A DNA stretch of 44,186 nt, from NCBI GenBank assembly GCA_024277705.1, contig JAJRUQ010000167.1, positions 1-44,186 of the forward strand, read 5' to 3'. The stretch's first letter is position 1; every line of letters begins with the position of its first letter. Under the pieces are notes generated by a model, which was not told the DNA's origin, did no database searches, and saw only the letters and a list, made by a program, of their open reading frames with translations. A program made the position numbers and the translations under genes. The DNA comes from Gammaproteobacteria bacterium. GTDB taxonomy: Bacteria > Pseudomonadota > Gammaproteobacteria > SZUA-229. Below are positions 8,958 to 17,005 of this stretch, in pieces.

Positions 8958-9489
8958 GTACCTGAAAAGAGTCATTGAGTTCTGTTTCATGGTTTTTCTG
9001 TTTTGCCATTCGTTTACTGCCGCTTATGCAGAAAATACTTCATGGCAAAGTCTGGATAGTCAGACTCAGACATTACTGGGTAATTATCAGCAGCAATGGG
9101 ATCAGCTGCCGGCGGAGAAACAGCAGTTTTTAATTGAAAAGGGACAGCAGTGGATGACGATGCCAGCACAAAAACAGCAAATGATGTGGCAGCGTTACCA
9201 GCGCTGGCAGCAGATGAGCCCACAGGACAAAATGGATATGCAACAGTCGTACGAGCGTTTTAAACAATTGCCAGCTGCTGATCGCCAGCGCTTAATGCAG
9301 ACACATCAACAGTTCATGAACATGAACAGTGATAAACAGCAGGAAATGATGCAGCGTTTTAAAGAATTTCAGATGCGTGGTAACCAGGGCATAGAGGGTA
9401 TGAAACACGGTACTGATATGAACAATATGATGAATCAGCCGGGTGCTATGGGTGGTATGGGCGGGGGCATGCCCGTAACCATGCACTGA
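8947..9489 (+). CDS. Exported DUF3106 protein, Met/Gln-rich
   Basis: A 180-residue secreted protein: signal peptide in residues 1-28 (YLKRVIEFCFMVFLFCHS, cleavage near AYA). It then carries a series of ~20-residue helical repeats built around W..L...Q, LP..KQQ.L, W..M...Q and RW..M, the pattern of DUF3106. The second half is strikingly rich in Met, Gln and His and ends in a Gly-Met segment followed by PVTMH. Such Met/His-rich tails often bind Cu(I), and the downstream multicopper oxidase has a similar Met-Gly tract; copper binding is inference. The start overlaps the preceding stop and its own stop (TGA) shares a base with the next ATG. DUF3106 next to an ECF sigma factor is a recurring arrangement of unknown purpose. 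Confidence 0.8.
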   Translation: MKIKYLKRVIEFCFMVFLFCHSFTAAYAENTSWQSLDSQTQTLLGNYQQQWDQLPAEKQQFLIEKGQQWMTMPAQKQQMMWQRYQRWQQMSPQDKMDMQQSYERFKQLPAADRQRLMQTHQQFMNMNSDKQQEMMQRFKEFQMRGNQGIEGMKHGTDMNNMMNQPGAMGGMGGGMPVTMH

Positions 9490-10553
9490 TGGCTATTCGA
9501 CAGATGATCGTCAACAGACGATCCGGTTTTTTATACCTGGTATTACTGTTATTCACCAGTTCGTCTGCAACCGCTGAATGGCTGGCTAATGCTGGTGCGG
9601 GGTTAAGTTATAAGGATAACTACAACCTGCAAAATGGCAACTATGACAATATTGCTCTGGAACAGGTCAGTAGAACCGGTACCGAGTTATCCGCGGCCTT
9701 TAGCTGGCAGTCTTTACAGGCGGCTGGTGGTTATAGTATTGATTTGCAGGGTATGCTGGATAAAGCAAGCAATAGTAATAATAAAATCAGTAATTTGAAT
9801 CTGTCAGTCAGTCGCCTGCAACCGCTTTCAGCACAATGGATGAGCCGGTTGAGCGGATCACTTATCCGCTATACGAATGATGATTTCACGGTTAATAATT
9901 TTAATGGCCTGAGTTTTGCGGTGACCGCCGGCTATTTTGCGAAAGACAGGCAGGGACTGGATATCAATCTTAACTGGATTACTGAAGATCATGATCAGGA
10001 CCCGCAGTCCTTGTACAAAATACAGCGTCTGGGCAGCGGTATTGTTTATTATTTTCCATCACAGCCGGGTAGCATACGCAACAGTTTTTCATTCGCCATG
10101 CAAAAGCATGACTCAAATGATGACCGGCGTGATGCTTTCAGTTTACTTTCCAGCCTGGACGTGGATCAGTTATGGTGGGGAAAAAACCTGTTTCGTTTAA
10201 CACTGAGCTGGCGTCAGGATCAGTATGACCAGGCTTACACACCTTCTCCCGGTAGTCCGATGTTTCCAACCCTGTTTTCAGCTCCGGGGTTTGCGGCAAT
10301 GGATCCCGGTACCGGCTCGGGTGGTGGTGCGGGAACCGGTGGCCCCGGTAGTGGCAATCCCGGTGGCGGCATCAATACAACTGATGCGAGGAAGGATAAT
10401 CAGTTATATTTAACGGCCAGCTATCGGCGACAGATCAGTCAGCAGCTGCGATTATTTATTTCCGCCAATGGTGGCAAGTATATATCGGTGTCAGTTCCAG
10501 GTCGGCAGACCTTCTATAATCTGTTTGCAGGTGTACGCTGGTATACAAACTAG
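9489..10553 (+). CDS. Predicted outer-membrane beta-barrel protein
   Basis: A 354-residue protein with a signal peptide (residues ~1-29: basic start, then FLYLVLLLFTSSSATA) followed by alternating amphipathic strands. Many strands end in aromatic residues and are separated by turns rich in Asn, Asp and Gly (for example NAGAGLSYKDNYNLQNGNYD). The last strand, FYNLFAGVRWYTN, is aromatic-rich as in barrel C-termini. A Pro/Gly-rich loop near residues 250-300 (GTGSGGGAGTGGPGSGNPGG) is probably surface exposed. Its start overlaps the DUF3106 stop (TGATG), so it belongs to the ECF operon. I do not recognise a specific family; a porin-like or surface-assembly role is possible. Confidence 0.7.
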   Translation: MAIRQMIVNRRSGFLYLVLLLFTSSSATAEWLANAGAGLSYKDNYNLQNGNYDNIALEQVSRTGTELSAAFSWQSLQAAGGYSIDLQGMLDKASNSNNKISNLNLSVSRLQPLSAQWMSRLSGSLIRYTNDDFTVNNFNGLSFAVTAGYFAKDRQGLDINLNWITEDHDQDPQSLYKIQRLGSGIVYYFPSQPGSIRNSFSFAMQKHDSNDDRRDAFSLLSSLDVDQLWWGKNLFRLTLSWRQDQYDQAYTPSPGSPMFPTLFSAPGFAAMDPGTGSGGGAGTGGPGSGNPGGGINTTDARKDNQLYLTASYRRQISQQLRLFISANGGKYISVSVPGRQTFYNLFAGVRWYTN

Positions 10554-10591
10554 CGGTAAAGCTGCTTTTTGCGATCAGGCGATCAGCGGCC

Positions 10592-10703
10592 GGAGTCAAA
10601 TTGTCAGGCATGAGGTTTAAATATCTATATTCATCGACAAATTGACTCCAACCCTGGCGCGATTTAAGCATTAAATATCTACATTCACTGACATATTGAC
10701 TTC
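10592..10703. repeat. Paired 33-bp direct repeat with inverted end, upstream of the multicopper oxidase
   Basis: Two related 33-base units (10617-10649 and 10671-10703) start TTAAATATCTA, contain a GACAWATTGACT core and match at 28 of 33 positions by eye; the period is 54 bases. A 14-base segment at 10592-10605 is the inverted copy of the end of the first unit (10636-10649) with one mismatch. The block lies between the barrel gene and the multicopper oxidase, where a promoter for the oxidase would sit. It could be a three-site operator array or a copy of a dispersed repeat; one window cannot decide. No protein-like frame covers it. Confidence 0.6.
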
Positions 10704-10848
10704 GGCTGCGGTGAAATTTCTCCCTGGCAGTAACTACGGCATCATATCTTTTACGGTTAATTATTTTTTTATTTTTTACTCTGTGTGTCAACCAATCGTG
10801 TTTCCACCCGAAATAAGCAGTATCAAACAACACAAAGGAAACATTTTT

Positions 10849-13407
10849 ATGAATACCAAACAATTTAAATTAAGTGCTGCACTTTCGAGTTTAATGCTGT
10901 TATCCGCCTGCAGTGACAGTGCTCTTGACACTGTGTCGACAACCTTGCTTGGTGGTGCTTTTAAAGGCCCTATAGATAATGCGCTGGTGAATGTACTTAA
11001 CCAGAATGATGATGTTATTGCGACAGGGGTCACCAGTGCCGGTACTTTCAGCATTGAACGCTTTGATTTTCCGGCTGAAGGTGAGGCTGTTTTTATTGAA
11101 ACCCGGAATGGTCAATATACCGATGAAGCAACCGGGCAGACCGTTTCACCAGACGGTACCGGTCTGATGACGGTTTTTACGGTTAGCGAATTAAAAGACA
11201 TGATTGAAAATGGTCAGACTATTGCATTAACACCGGAAACCACGGTTATGGCTAAACTGGTTAAAAAAGCATTACAGGATGGAGTTGCTGTTAGCCAGGC
11301 GATTACCAATGCGAAAACCGTGATACAGCTGGAGTTGATTGATGGTACGAGTCCGGTACCGGGTATTGCCGGTGATGAAATACTGTTAAGCGGTGATCTG
11401 ACAACCGCTTTGCCTGATGATCAGGCACAGGCGTTGGCACGTAATCGCGCGATCAGTTTTTCTTACGATGCTGAAAGTTATAATCTTTTACCGCAGCAGG
11501 TTTTTGAATTAATTGAAACAACGGTCAGTGATCTGGAAGACGGGAAACTTGATGGTAGAGATATTAACGGTCTTGCCCTGACAATCCTGGATAAGGATGC
11601 GGTTGAAATTGATTTGAGTGGCATCGACAGAAAAAACCAGTATGGCATGGCGCGTAGCAGTTTACTGAGTAATACCATAGACCGTTTATCGAGAGGTGAT
11701 TTATCCGATGCTGAACGAGCCGAACTGAGTCAAATGGGGATAGATACGGACTTTTTTGAACAGATGAACAGGGATAATCAGCAGGCAGAGGATAATACTG
11801 CAGCAAATCTACAGGCCACAAATCTGCCAGCGTTTAATTTTCTGACTTTATTAGCGGATGAAGACGGGGATGCGGCTAATCATGCTGCCACCTATACCCT
11901 GACCGCCACCAGCAGTGTGGATGTTACCATCAATGCTCCCGGGCAAAGCTGGGTAACACCGATGATGCGTTATAACGGCTTGCAGTTGCCTCCGGTGATT
12001 AAAGCCAGTCGCAATGATGTGATGACGTTAAACCTAGTGAATGACTTAAGCAGTGATACCACTATTCATTGGCATGGTTTTAAAATTCCAGGGGATCAGG
12101 ATGGTGGACCGGATTATCCGGTTGCTGCAAACGGTTCCAAACAGTACAGTTTCTCCATGTTGCAACCGGCCGCACCGCTGTGGTTTCACCCGCATCCTGA
12201 CATGAAAACGGGTGAACAGGTTTATCGTGGGCTGGCCGGTGTCTTTTTGTTAACGGATGATATCAGTGAACAACTTGAAGCCGATAAAGCGTTACCTGCA
12301 GGGCCGTATGATATTCCTGTACTGGTTCAGGATCGACGTTTTGCTGAGGAAATTGCTGGTGTACGTGAACTGGAATACAAAACATCCGCAATGGACAGTC
12401 TGGGAATGTATGGTAATGATATTCTGGTTAATGGTGCCATTCTACCCAAGCTGGAAGTTGAAACCCGCTTATACCGTTTTAGAATTTATAACACCTCTAA
12501 CGCACGTACTTACGACTTTGCTTTGAATAACGGAGCAAGCTTTACCGTTATCGGAACGGATGGGGGGCTGCTGGCACAACCGGTGGAGGTTGATCACATC
12601 ATGCTGGGTGCTGCCGAACGGGTCGAAATTGTAATTGATTTTTCACAGTTTGCAGTAGGTGAAAATGTCATGTTGATCAGCCGGGCATTTAATGGTGCCA
12701 ATATGATGGCTATGGGTAATATTGCAGATATGGCGGGCATGGATAACATGGCTGGTATGAGCGGTATGAGCGGTATGAATGGTATGAATGGTATGAGTGG
12801 TATGAGTGGTATGAGTGGTATGAGTGGTATGAGTGGTATGAGTGAAATGATGAGTAACGGCAGACGAATGGATATTATGCGTTTTGATGTTACCACCGAA
12901 GTAACGGATGAGGTTACGCTTTATACTGCATTGCCGGATTCTGCCGAAATAATCACACAGCGTTTAACCGCTGCTGAGGCAACGAAAACTCGTGATTTCA
13001 TTATGAGTATGACGATGGGTGAAATGGGCAGTATGGCTAATGCCAGTAGTACCGGCATGGCAGCGATGAAGTTTGTCATTAACGGAAAATCTTTTGATAT
13101 GAACCGGATTGATGAAATTATTGATCTGGCAGAAGGCAATACTGAAATATGGTCGATTAAAAATATGTCACCGATGGCCCACCCTTTTCATGCACATGCT
13201 ATTCAGTGGCAGATTCTGGATCGTAACGGTGTTGCAGCCAGTGGCGTTGATCTGGGCTGGAAAGACACGGTTCTGGTGCAACCTGGCGAAACGGTTAATT
13301 TTATCGGCCGCTTTGATCCGGCGATTAACAGCGGTGATTATATGTACCACTGTCACATTCTTGAGCATGAAGATGCCGGTATGATGGGCTTTTTCCGAAT
13401 CAAGTAA
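10849..13407 (+). CDS. Multicopper oxidase, lipoprotein with long N-terminal extension and Met-rich insert
   Basis: I start at the ATG 10849, preceded by an AAAGGA site, which gives 852 residues beginning with a lipoprotein signal (LMLLSAC, lipidated Cys ~23). Residues ~30-360 are an extension not usual for this family, opening with GAFKGPIDNALVNVLNQ, like an Ig or carboxypeptidase-regulatory fold. The oxidase part has all four copper motifs: HWHG (407-410), WFHPHP (~448), HPFHAH (778-783) and HCHILEH (834-840) followed by the axial region AGMMGF. Between cupredoxin domains is a Met-Gly-Ser tract (636-665), reminiscent of the CueO Met-rich segment that supplies Cu(I). Probable role: periplasmic Cu(I) or phenol oxidation, copper tolerance. 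It follows the ECF operon after 295 bases and may have its own promoter. Confidence 0.9.
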   Translation: MNTKQFKLSAALSSLMLLSACSDSALDTVSTTLLGGAFKGPIDNALVNVLNQNDDVIATGVTSAGTFSIERFDFPAEGEAVFIETRNGQYTDEATGQTVSPDGTGLMTVFTVSELKDMIENGQTIALTPETTVMAKLVKKALQDGVAVSQAITNAKTVIQLELIDGTSPVPGIAGDEILLSGDLTTALPDDQAQALARNRAISFSYDAESYNLLPQQVFELIETTVSDLEDGKLDGRDINGLALTILDKDAVEIDLSGIDRKNQYGMARSSLLSNTIDRLSRGDLSDAERAELSQMGIDTDFFEQMNRDNQQAEDNTAANLQATNLPAFNFLTLLADEDGDAANHAATYTLTATSSVDVTINAPGQSWVTPMMRYNGLQLPPVIKASRNDVMTLNLVNDLSSDTTIHWHGFKIPGDQDGGPDYPVAANGSKQYSFSMLQPAAPLWFHPHPDMKTGEQVYRGLAGVFLLTDDISEQLEADKALPAGPYDIPVLVQDRRFAEEIAGVRELEYKTSAMDSLGMYGNDILVNGAILPKLEVETRLYRFRIYNTSNARTYDFALNNGASFTVIGTDGGLLAQPVEVDHIMLGAAERVEIVIDFSQFAVGENVMLISRAFNGANMMAMGNIADMAGMDNMAGMSGMSGMNGMNGMSGMSGMSGMSGMSGMSEMMSNGRRMDIMRFDVTTEVTDEVTLYTALPDSAEIITQRLTAAEATKTRDFIMSMTMGEMGSMANASSTGMAAMKFVINGKSFDMNRIDEIIDLAEGNTEIWSIKNMSPMAHPFHAHAIQWQILDRNGVAASGVDLGWKDTVLVQPGETVNFIGRFDPAINSGDYMYHCHILEHEDAGMMGFFRIK
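12754..12843 (+). repeat. 9-bp coding tandem repeat (Gly-Met-Ser/Asn x10)
   Basis: Ten consecutive nine-base units, GGTATGAGC x2, GGTATGAAT x2, GGTATGAGT x6, all in frame inside the multicopper oxidase gene. Each unit codes Gly-Met-Ser or Gly-Met-Asn. The last six copies are identical at the DNA level, which is the signature of recent slippage. Changes in copy number would add or remove Met residues without shifting the frame. Confidence 0.9.
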
Positions 13408-13413
13408 AGTGCT

Positions 13414-13451
13414 TTTCACGGCAGACAGTTATTGTATTGTCTGCCGTGAAA
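13414..13451. terminator. Strong hairpin after the multicopper oxidase
   Basis: A perfect 14-bp stem (13414-13427, TTTCACGGCAGACA, with 13438-13451) and a 10-base loop, starting six bases after the oxidase stop. No run of T follows on the plus strand, but the stem is long and its foot is A/T-rich. It is likely a terminator or an mRNA 3' stabiliser for the oxidase transcript. Confidence 0.65.
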
Positions 13452-13496
13452 CTATTGATAATCAATATTGAAAGATAAGTAATAACTGACATGAAC

Positions 13497-13586
13497 TACA
13501 GACTTTTGCTGAGACACGCTGTAAACATATCCATATGCGCTCGAATGCCGCGTCCATGTGGCATACGGTCTCAGCAAAAGTCTGTA
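13497..13586. repeat. Long intergenic palindrome (19-bp perfect arms)
   Basis: The arms at 13497-13515 (TACAGACTTTTGCTGAGAC) and 13568-13586 are exact inverted copies. Inside the 52-base loop a smaller ATGCC/GGCAT hairpin can form and the motif TCCATATGCGCTCG occurs. It resembles a class of dispersed palindromic intergenic elements I have seen in gammaproteobacterial genomes, with CATCCATG-like and GCTCG-like loops. It codes for nothing. A second, separate terminator-type role for either flank is possible. Confidence 0.6.
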
Positions 13587-13924
13587 ATCCATGCCTTTCA
13601 TGGTTAACGGGGCAGCAGTGATGTGTTGTATGAAATTCAGCAATAAATTCTTTTTTGTTTAAATCGTCCGTTTGCAAGAGGGTGTTTTTTTGTTTACCGG
13701 TTTAAAAGTGATACAGATAATGCTGAAAAAAAGTTCACAAAGCGGTTATCTGTAAGAACTGTTCTATAATCTTTTATTCAGGGTGTACTGGTCACATATC
13801 ATCAGGTTCTGCGAGTTTTTAAACAAAACCGGGAACCTTATATGTCAAGGTATGTTTTGTACAGAATAGCCCGTATTGACTAAGATAAACCTCTGGAATC
13901 TTGAACAGGAATTATTGGATATAG
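13587..13924. other. Intergenic region before the first GGDEF-EAL gene (338 bases)
   Basis: No gene-like frame is seen. A TATAAT hexamer at 13765-13770 on the plus strand, about 155 bases before the ATG of the downstream gene, is the best -10 candidate; no good -35 is seen at 16-18 bases. The start codon at 13925 has no clear Shine-Dalgarno sequence. Confidence 0.3.
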
Positions 13925-14863
13925 ATGAACTTTATATTACCTGCTTCCAATAAACCCCGGTCTTTGCTCACCGCCATCCTGGGCTTTTGTCTGTTTGTAT
14001 TACTTCTGTTTTGGCAGGATATACCTTCGCGCATTGAGAGCGGTAAAAAAGCACAGTCGGCAATACAGAAGCTTGATGCCATGCGCCGCCCCATGCTGGC
14101 GATTAAAACACTGGAAAACCAGTACATGCGTACACTGGACTCCCGCCGGGCGTTGTCTGAATTAAATCATTTTAATGAACAGGCTCAAAACATTATTGAG
14201 TCTTATCTTGAAATTGCACAGTATAATCCTGAGCTGTTTATTCTGGTTAAATCGTTTGTCAGCAGTTACACCGAATGGATAAACAAGCAGCGTTGGATGT
14301 TTCAGCATCTGGGACATACTGACAGCATTTCACCTCATGAAATAAAACATTATGCGGATGCTGACCAGTGGTTACTGGATGCTCTGTCAGTATTATCCAG
14401 CGGTGAAGTGCCATTACATCGGGATATACATGATGGCCAGCAGGCAGAGAATACTGCGCAGGTTGCTGCGATCGCGTTAGTAGTGTATCTGTTTTTGATT
14501 ATTATTCTGTTTCAACGTCAGTCAGCACGTCAGCTTGCCGCACGTGAGCAGGATCTGGAAATTACACTGCTTTCTATTGGTGATGCGGTTATTTCAACTG
14601 ATATTCATGGTCGGGTTACCCGCATGAATAACGTTGCATCAAAATTAACCGGTTATTCGTTTACACAGGCGAAGGGACGGCAGTTAAGCGATATTTTTGT
14701 TATTGAGCATGCAAGCACTGGAAAACCGGTAAGCAATCCAGTAGCAGAGGTGCTGGAAAAAGGTCAGGTGGTCGGTTTGGCTAATCATACGGTGCTGATC
14801 TCGCAGGATGGTAGCCGCTACCAGATTGCTGACAGTGCGGCACCGATAAAAACTGAAAAATGA
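13925..14863 (+). CDS. 5' part: membrane sensor plus truncated PAS domain
   Basis: This 312-residue half has two membrane helices (residues ~14-31 and ~181-199) bracketing a ~150-residue helical periplasmic region that begins DIPSRIESGKKAQSAI. A PAS domain follows (from ~210, LLSIGDAVISTDIHGRVTRMN). The PAS fold ends early at the TGA, losing its last strand, which lies beyond the stop. If translated alone it would be a sensor without output. The periplasmic part has no motif I can assign to a ligand. If the stop is read through or is an error, this is the input half of a c-di-GMP enzyme. Confidence 0.6.
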   Translation: MNFILPASNKPRSLLTAILGFCLFVLLLFWQDIPSRIESGKKAQSAIQKLDAMRRPMLAIKTLENQYMRTLDSRRALSELNHFNEQAQNIIESYLEIAQYNPELFILVKSFVSSYTEWINKQRWMFQHLGHTDSISPHEIKHYADADQWLLDALSVLSSGEVPLHRDIHDGQQAENTAQVAAIALVVYLFLIIILFQRQSARQLAAREQDLEITLLSIGDAVISTDIHGRVTRMNNVASKLTGYSFTQAKGRQLSDIFVIEHASTGKPVSNPVAEVLEKGQVVGLANHTVLISQDGSRYQIADSAAPIKTEK

Positions 14864-14875
14864 GAGATTCGTGGC

Positions 14876-17002
14876 GTGGTGCTGGTGTTTCATGACGTAA
14901 CTCTGTCATACGATATACAGCAAACGGCAAAAGAGCAGAGCACAATGCTCAATCATATTATTGAAGCTTCCATGGATGCCATTATCGCGGCGGATGAGAA
15001 CAGTACTATTATGGAATGGAATGCGCAGGCGGAAAAAATCTTTGGCTGGTCACGTGATGAAATTCTGGGCTGTTATCTGCATGAAACCATTATTCCTTTG
15101 CAGTATCGTGAGCAACATTTGAACGGAATCGCGCATTTGAGTGAAACCGGGCAGGGTGAAATGTTAAATCATCGTGTGGAAATCAGTGCTTTGCATAAGA
15201 ACGGCAAAGAATTTCCGGTTGAGTTAACCATTTCACAACTGGAAGTTAAAAATGGCAGTTTTTATAGCGCTTTTGTTCGTGACCTGACCGAGATAAAACA
15301 GACCGAGCAGGAACTGAAACTGGCCGCAATTACCTTTTATTCCCATTCCGGTATTGTTATCACCGATGCCAAAAAACGTATTTTGCGCGTAAATCCGGCG
15401 ATAGAGAGTATGAGTGGCTATTGTGCTGAAGAGCTGCTTGGGAAATACCCCAGTATTTTAAAATCCGGCCGGCAGGACAGCGCTTTTTATAAAAAAATGT
15501 GGCAGCAAATTAATGAGACAGACAGCTGGCAGGGTGAGTTATGGAATAAAAGAAAGGACGGTAGTCTGTATGCGGAGTTTCTTACTATTACGGCGGTAAG
15601 AGATTATAGCGGCACAATAACCAACTATGTTGGTACCAGTTACGATATAACCGAACGCAAGTTCGCTGAGGATAAAATTGAACAACTTGCTTATCGTGAT
15701 GAATTAACCAACCTGGCTAATCGTCGCTTGTTACTTGACCGTCTTAATCATGAGATCAATGTTGCAGCACGGCATAAGGTCTATGGTGCTGTGTTATATC
15801 TTGATCTTGATCGTTTTAAAAATCTTAATGATGCTCTGGGTCATCCGATTGGTGATGAACTGTTAAGACAGGTTGCACGTCGCCTGATACAGCTGGTGCG
15901 GGCAGAAGATACTGTCAGTCGTCTGGGTGGCGATGAATTTGTCATTATGCTGCCGGCGACGAATAAAAATCTGAAAAAAGCCGGTGTTGAGGCTGGCAGT
16001 GTGGCAGACAAAATCAAGGAACACCTGGCGGAAGCCTTTGACTTGCATGGCTATCAGTATTTTCTAAATACCAGTATCGGTATTGTCATTTTTCCGGAAG
16101 CCGAGGAAGGTGCCGATGATGTTTTAAAACATGCCGACAGTGCGCTTTATCGTGCCAAGGAAGAAGGCAGAAATACCTCGCGTTTTTATAAACCGGCTAT
16201 GCAACAGGATGCTGATGCACGTTTGCAGATGGAAAAAGATATTCGTCATGCACTGCATAATGACGAGCTGTCGCTGCATTATCAGCCGCAGGTTGACATC
16301 AATGGTCATGTTACCGGTGCAGAAGCACTGTTGCGCTGGCAGCATCCACAACGTGGTATGGTGCCGCCGGATGAATTCATACCACTGGCAGAAGATACCG
16401 GATTAATTCTGGATATAGGACGCTGGGTGTTAAAACAGGCCAGTCTGCAGCTGGCAGAATGGCATAACATGGGCGCTTGCCCAAACTCACGAAGTCTTGC
16501 TATCAATGTCAGTCCCCGGCAGTTTCATCAGGCAGGATTTGTTGAAGAAATTATCGATATGATTTCTGCCGCCGGTATCAGTGCAAGTTGTATCGAGCTG
16601 GAAATAACCGAAGGCCTGTTGATGGATCGTCTGGGTGATGTTGTCGATAAACTCACACAGTTGAGAGAATATGGTGTGCGTATTGCCATTGATGATTTTG
16701 GTACCGGCTATTCATCTCTGAGTTATCTGAAAACTCTACCCCTGGATAAACTGAAGATTGACCAGTCTTTTGTCCGGGACATTACCACTGACTCTAATGA
16801 TGCTGCTATTGTGGACACTATTATTGCCATGTCAAAACACATGGACCTTAATGTGATCGCAGAAGGTGTAGAAACACAGGAGCAACTGGATTTTCTGCAC
16901 AGTAAAGGCTGTGAAGTTTTTCAGGGGTATTATTTCAGCAAGCCGGTTGTCGCCGAACAGATGTTGAATATTTTAAAGAATGATGTCATTTCAAAAAAAT
17001 AA
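14876..17002 (+). CDS. 3' part: PAS-PAS-GGDEF-EAL c-di-GMP enzyme
   Basis: The open part after the stop codes a cytoplasmic PAS-PAS-GGDEF-EAL unit. Numbered from the GTG at 14876, PAS domains occupy ~24-140 and ~148-265, GGDEF is at 351-355 (intact) and EAL at 483-485 (EALLRW). Later phosphodiesterase motifs NVSPRQF, EITEGLL, IDDFGTGYSSLSYL and VIAEGVET are all present, so both activities look possible. A natural restart could be GTG 14876 or ATG 14945, the second of which begins the PAS domain cleanly. Without the membrane half, localisation and signal input would change. The stop lies four bases before the next GGDEF-EAL gene, so the two are probably cotranscribed. Confidence 0.7.
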   Translation: MVLVFHDVTLSYDIQQTAKEQSTMLNHIIEASMDAIIAADENSTIMEWNAQAEKIFGWSRDEILGCYLHETIIPLQYREQHLNGIAHLSETGQGEMLNHRVEISALHKNGKEFPVELTISQLEVKNGSFYSAFVRDLTEIKQTEQELKLAAITFYSHSGIVITDAKKRILRVNPAIESMSGYCAEELLGKYPSILKSGRQDSAFYKKMWQQINETDSWQGELWNKRKDGSLYAEFLTITAVRDYSGTITNYVGTSYDITERKFAEDKIEQLAYRDELTNLANRRLLLDRLNHEINVAARHKVYGAVLYLDLDRFKNLNDALGHPIGDELLRQVARRLIQLVRAEDTVSRLGGDEFVIMLPATNKNLKKAGVEAGSVADKIKEHLAEAFDLHGYQYFLNTSIGIVIFPEAEEGADDVLKHADSALYRAKEEGRNTSRFYKPAMQQDADARLQMEKDIRHALHNDELSLHYQPQVDINGHVTGAEALLRWQHPQRGMVPPDEFIPLAEDTGLILDIGRWVLKQASLQLAEWHNMGACPNSRSLAINVSPRQFHQAGFVEEIIDMISAAGISASCIELEITEGLLMDRLGDVVDKLTQLREYGVRIAIDDFGTGYSSLSYLKTLPLDKLKIDQSFVRDITTDSNDAAIVDTIIAMSKHMDLNVIAEGVETQEQLDFLHSKGCEVFQGYYFSKPVVAEQMLNILKNDVISKK

Positions 17003-17005
17003 TCT

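Larger units (their letters stand above)
13925..17002 (+). pseudogene. PAS-GGDEF-EAL sensor gene interrupted by an in-frame TGA
   Basis: The two open frames 13925-14860 and 14864-17002 are in the same reading frame, separated only by TGA at 14861-14863. Reading through gives 1,025 codons: membrane sensor, PAS, PAS, PAS, GGDEF, EAL. The stop falls inside the end of the first PAS domain, between APIKTEK and EIRGVVLVFHDVT. That run is continuous in related proteins, typically with a Gly or Asp/Gly-rich turn at the position of the stop. A single G-to-T change (GGA to TGA) would explain it. The rest of the frame shows no further decay and both catalytic motifs are intact. The alternatives are a recent nonsense mutation, a sequencing error, or two separately translated polypeptides by restart at 14876 or 14945. 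Confidence 0.75.

Noticed and set aside
10592-10703. Repeat pair considered as a mini CRISPR array.
   Set aside because: Only two diverged units, a 21-base spacer, no cas genes, and a third inverted copy; not a CRISPR.
10456-10863. Minus-strand open frame of 135 codons across the barrel gene end and the repeat array.
   Set aside because: No recognisable domain, overlaps two real plus-strand genes, and most of it reads through the repeat units.
12594-12896. Minus-strand open frame with a long Ile-Pro repeat.
   Set aside because: It is the reverse reading of the Gly-Met-Ser tandem repeat in the multicopper oxidase, not a gene.
14861-14920. TGA in the PAS-GGDEF-EAL gene as a selenocysteine codon, since the window has selD.
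   Set aside because: Sec in the turn of a PAS domain has no precedent I know, and the bases after the TGA do not form a convincing SECIS hairpin. A point mutation or error is simpler.
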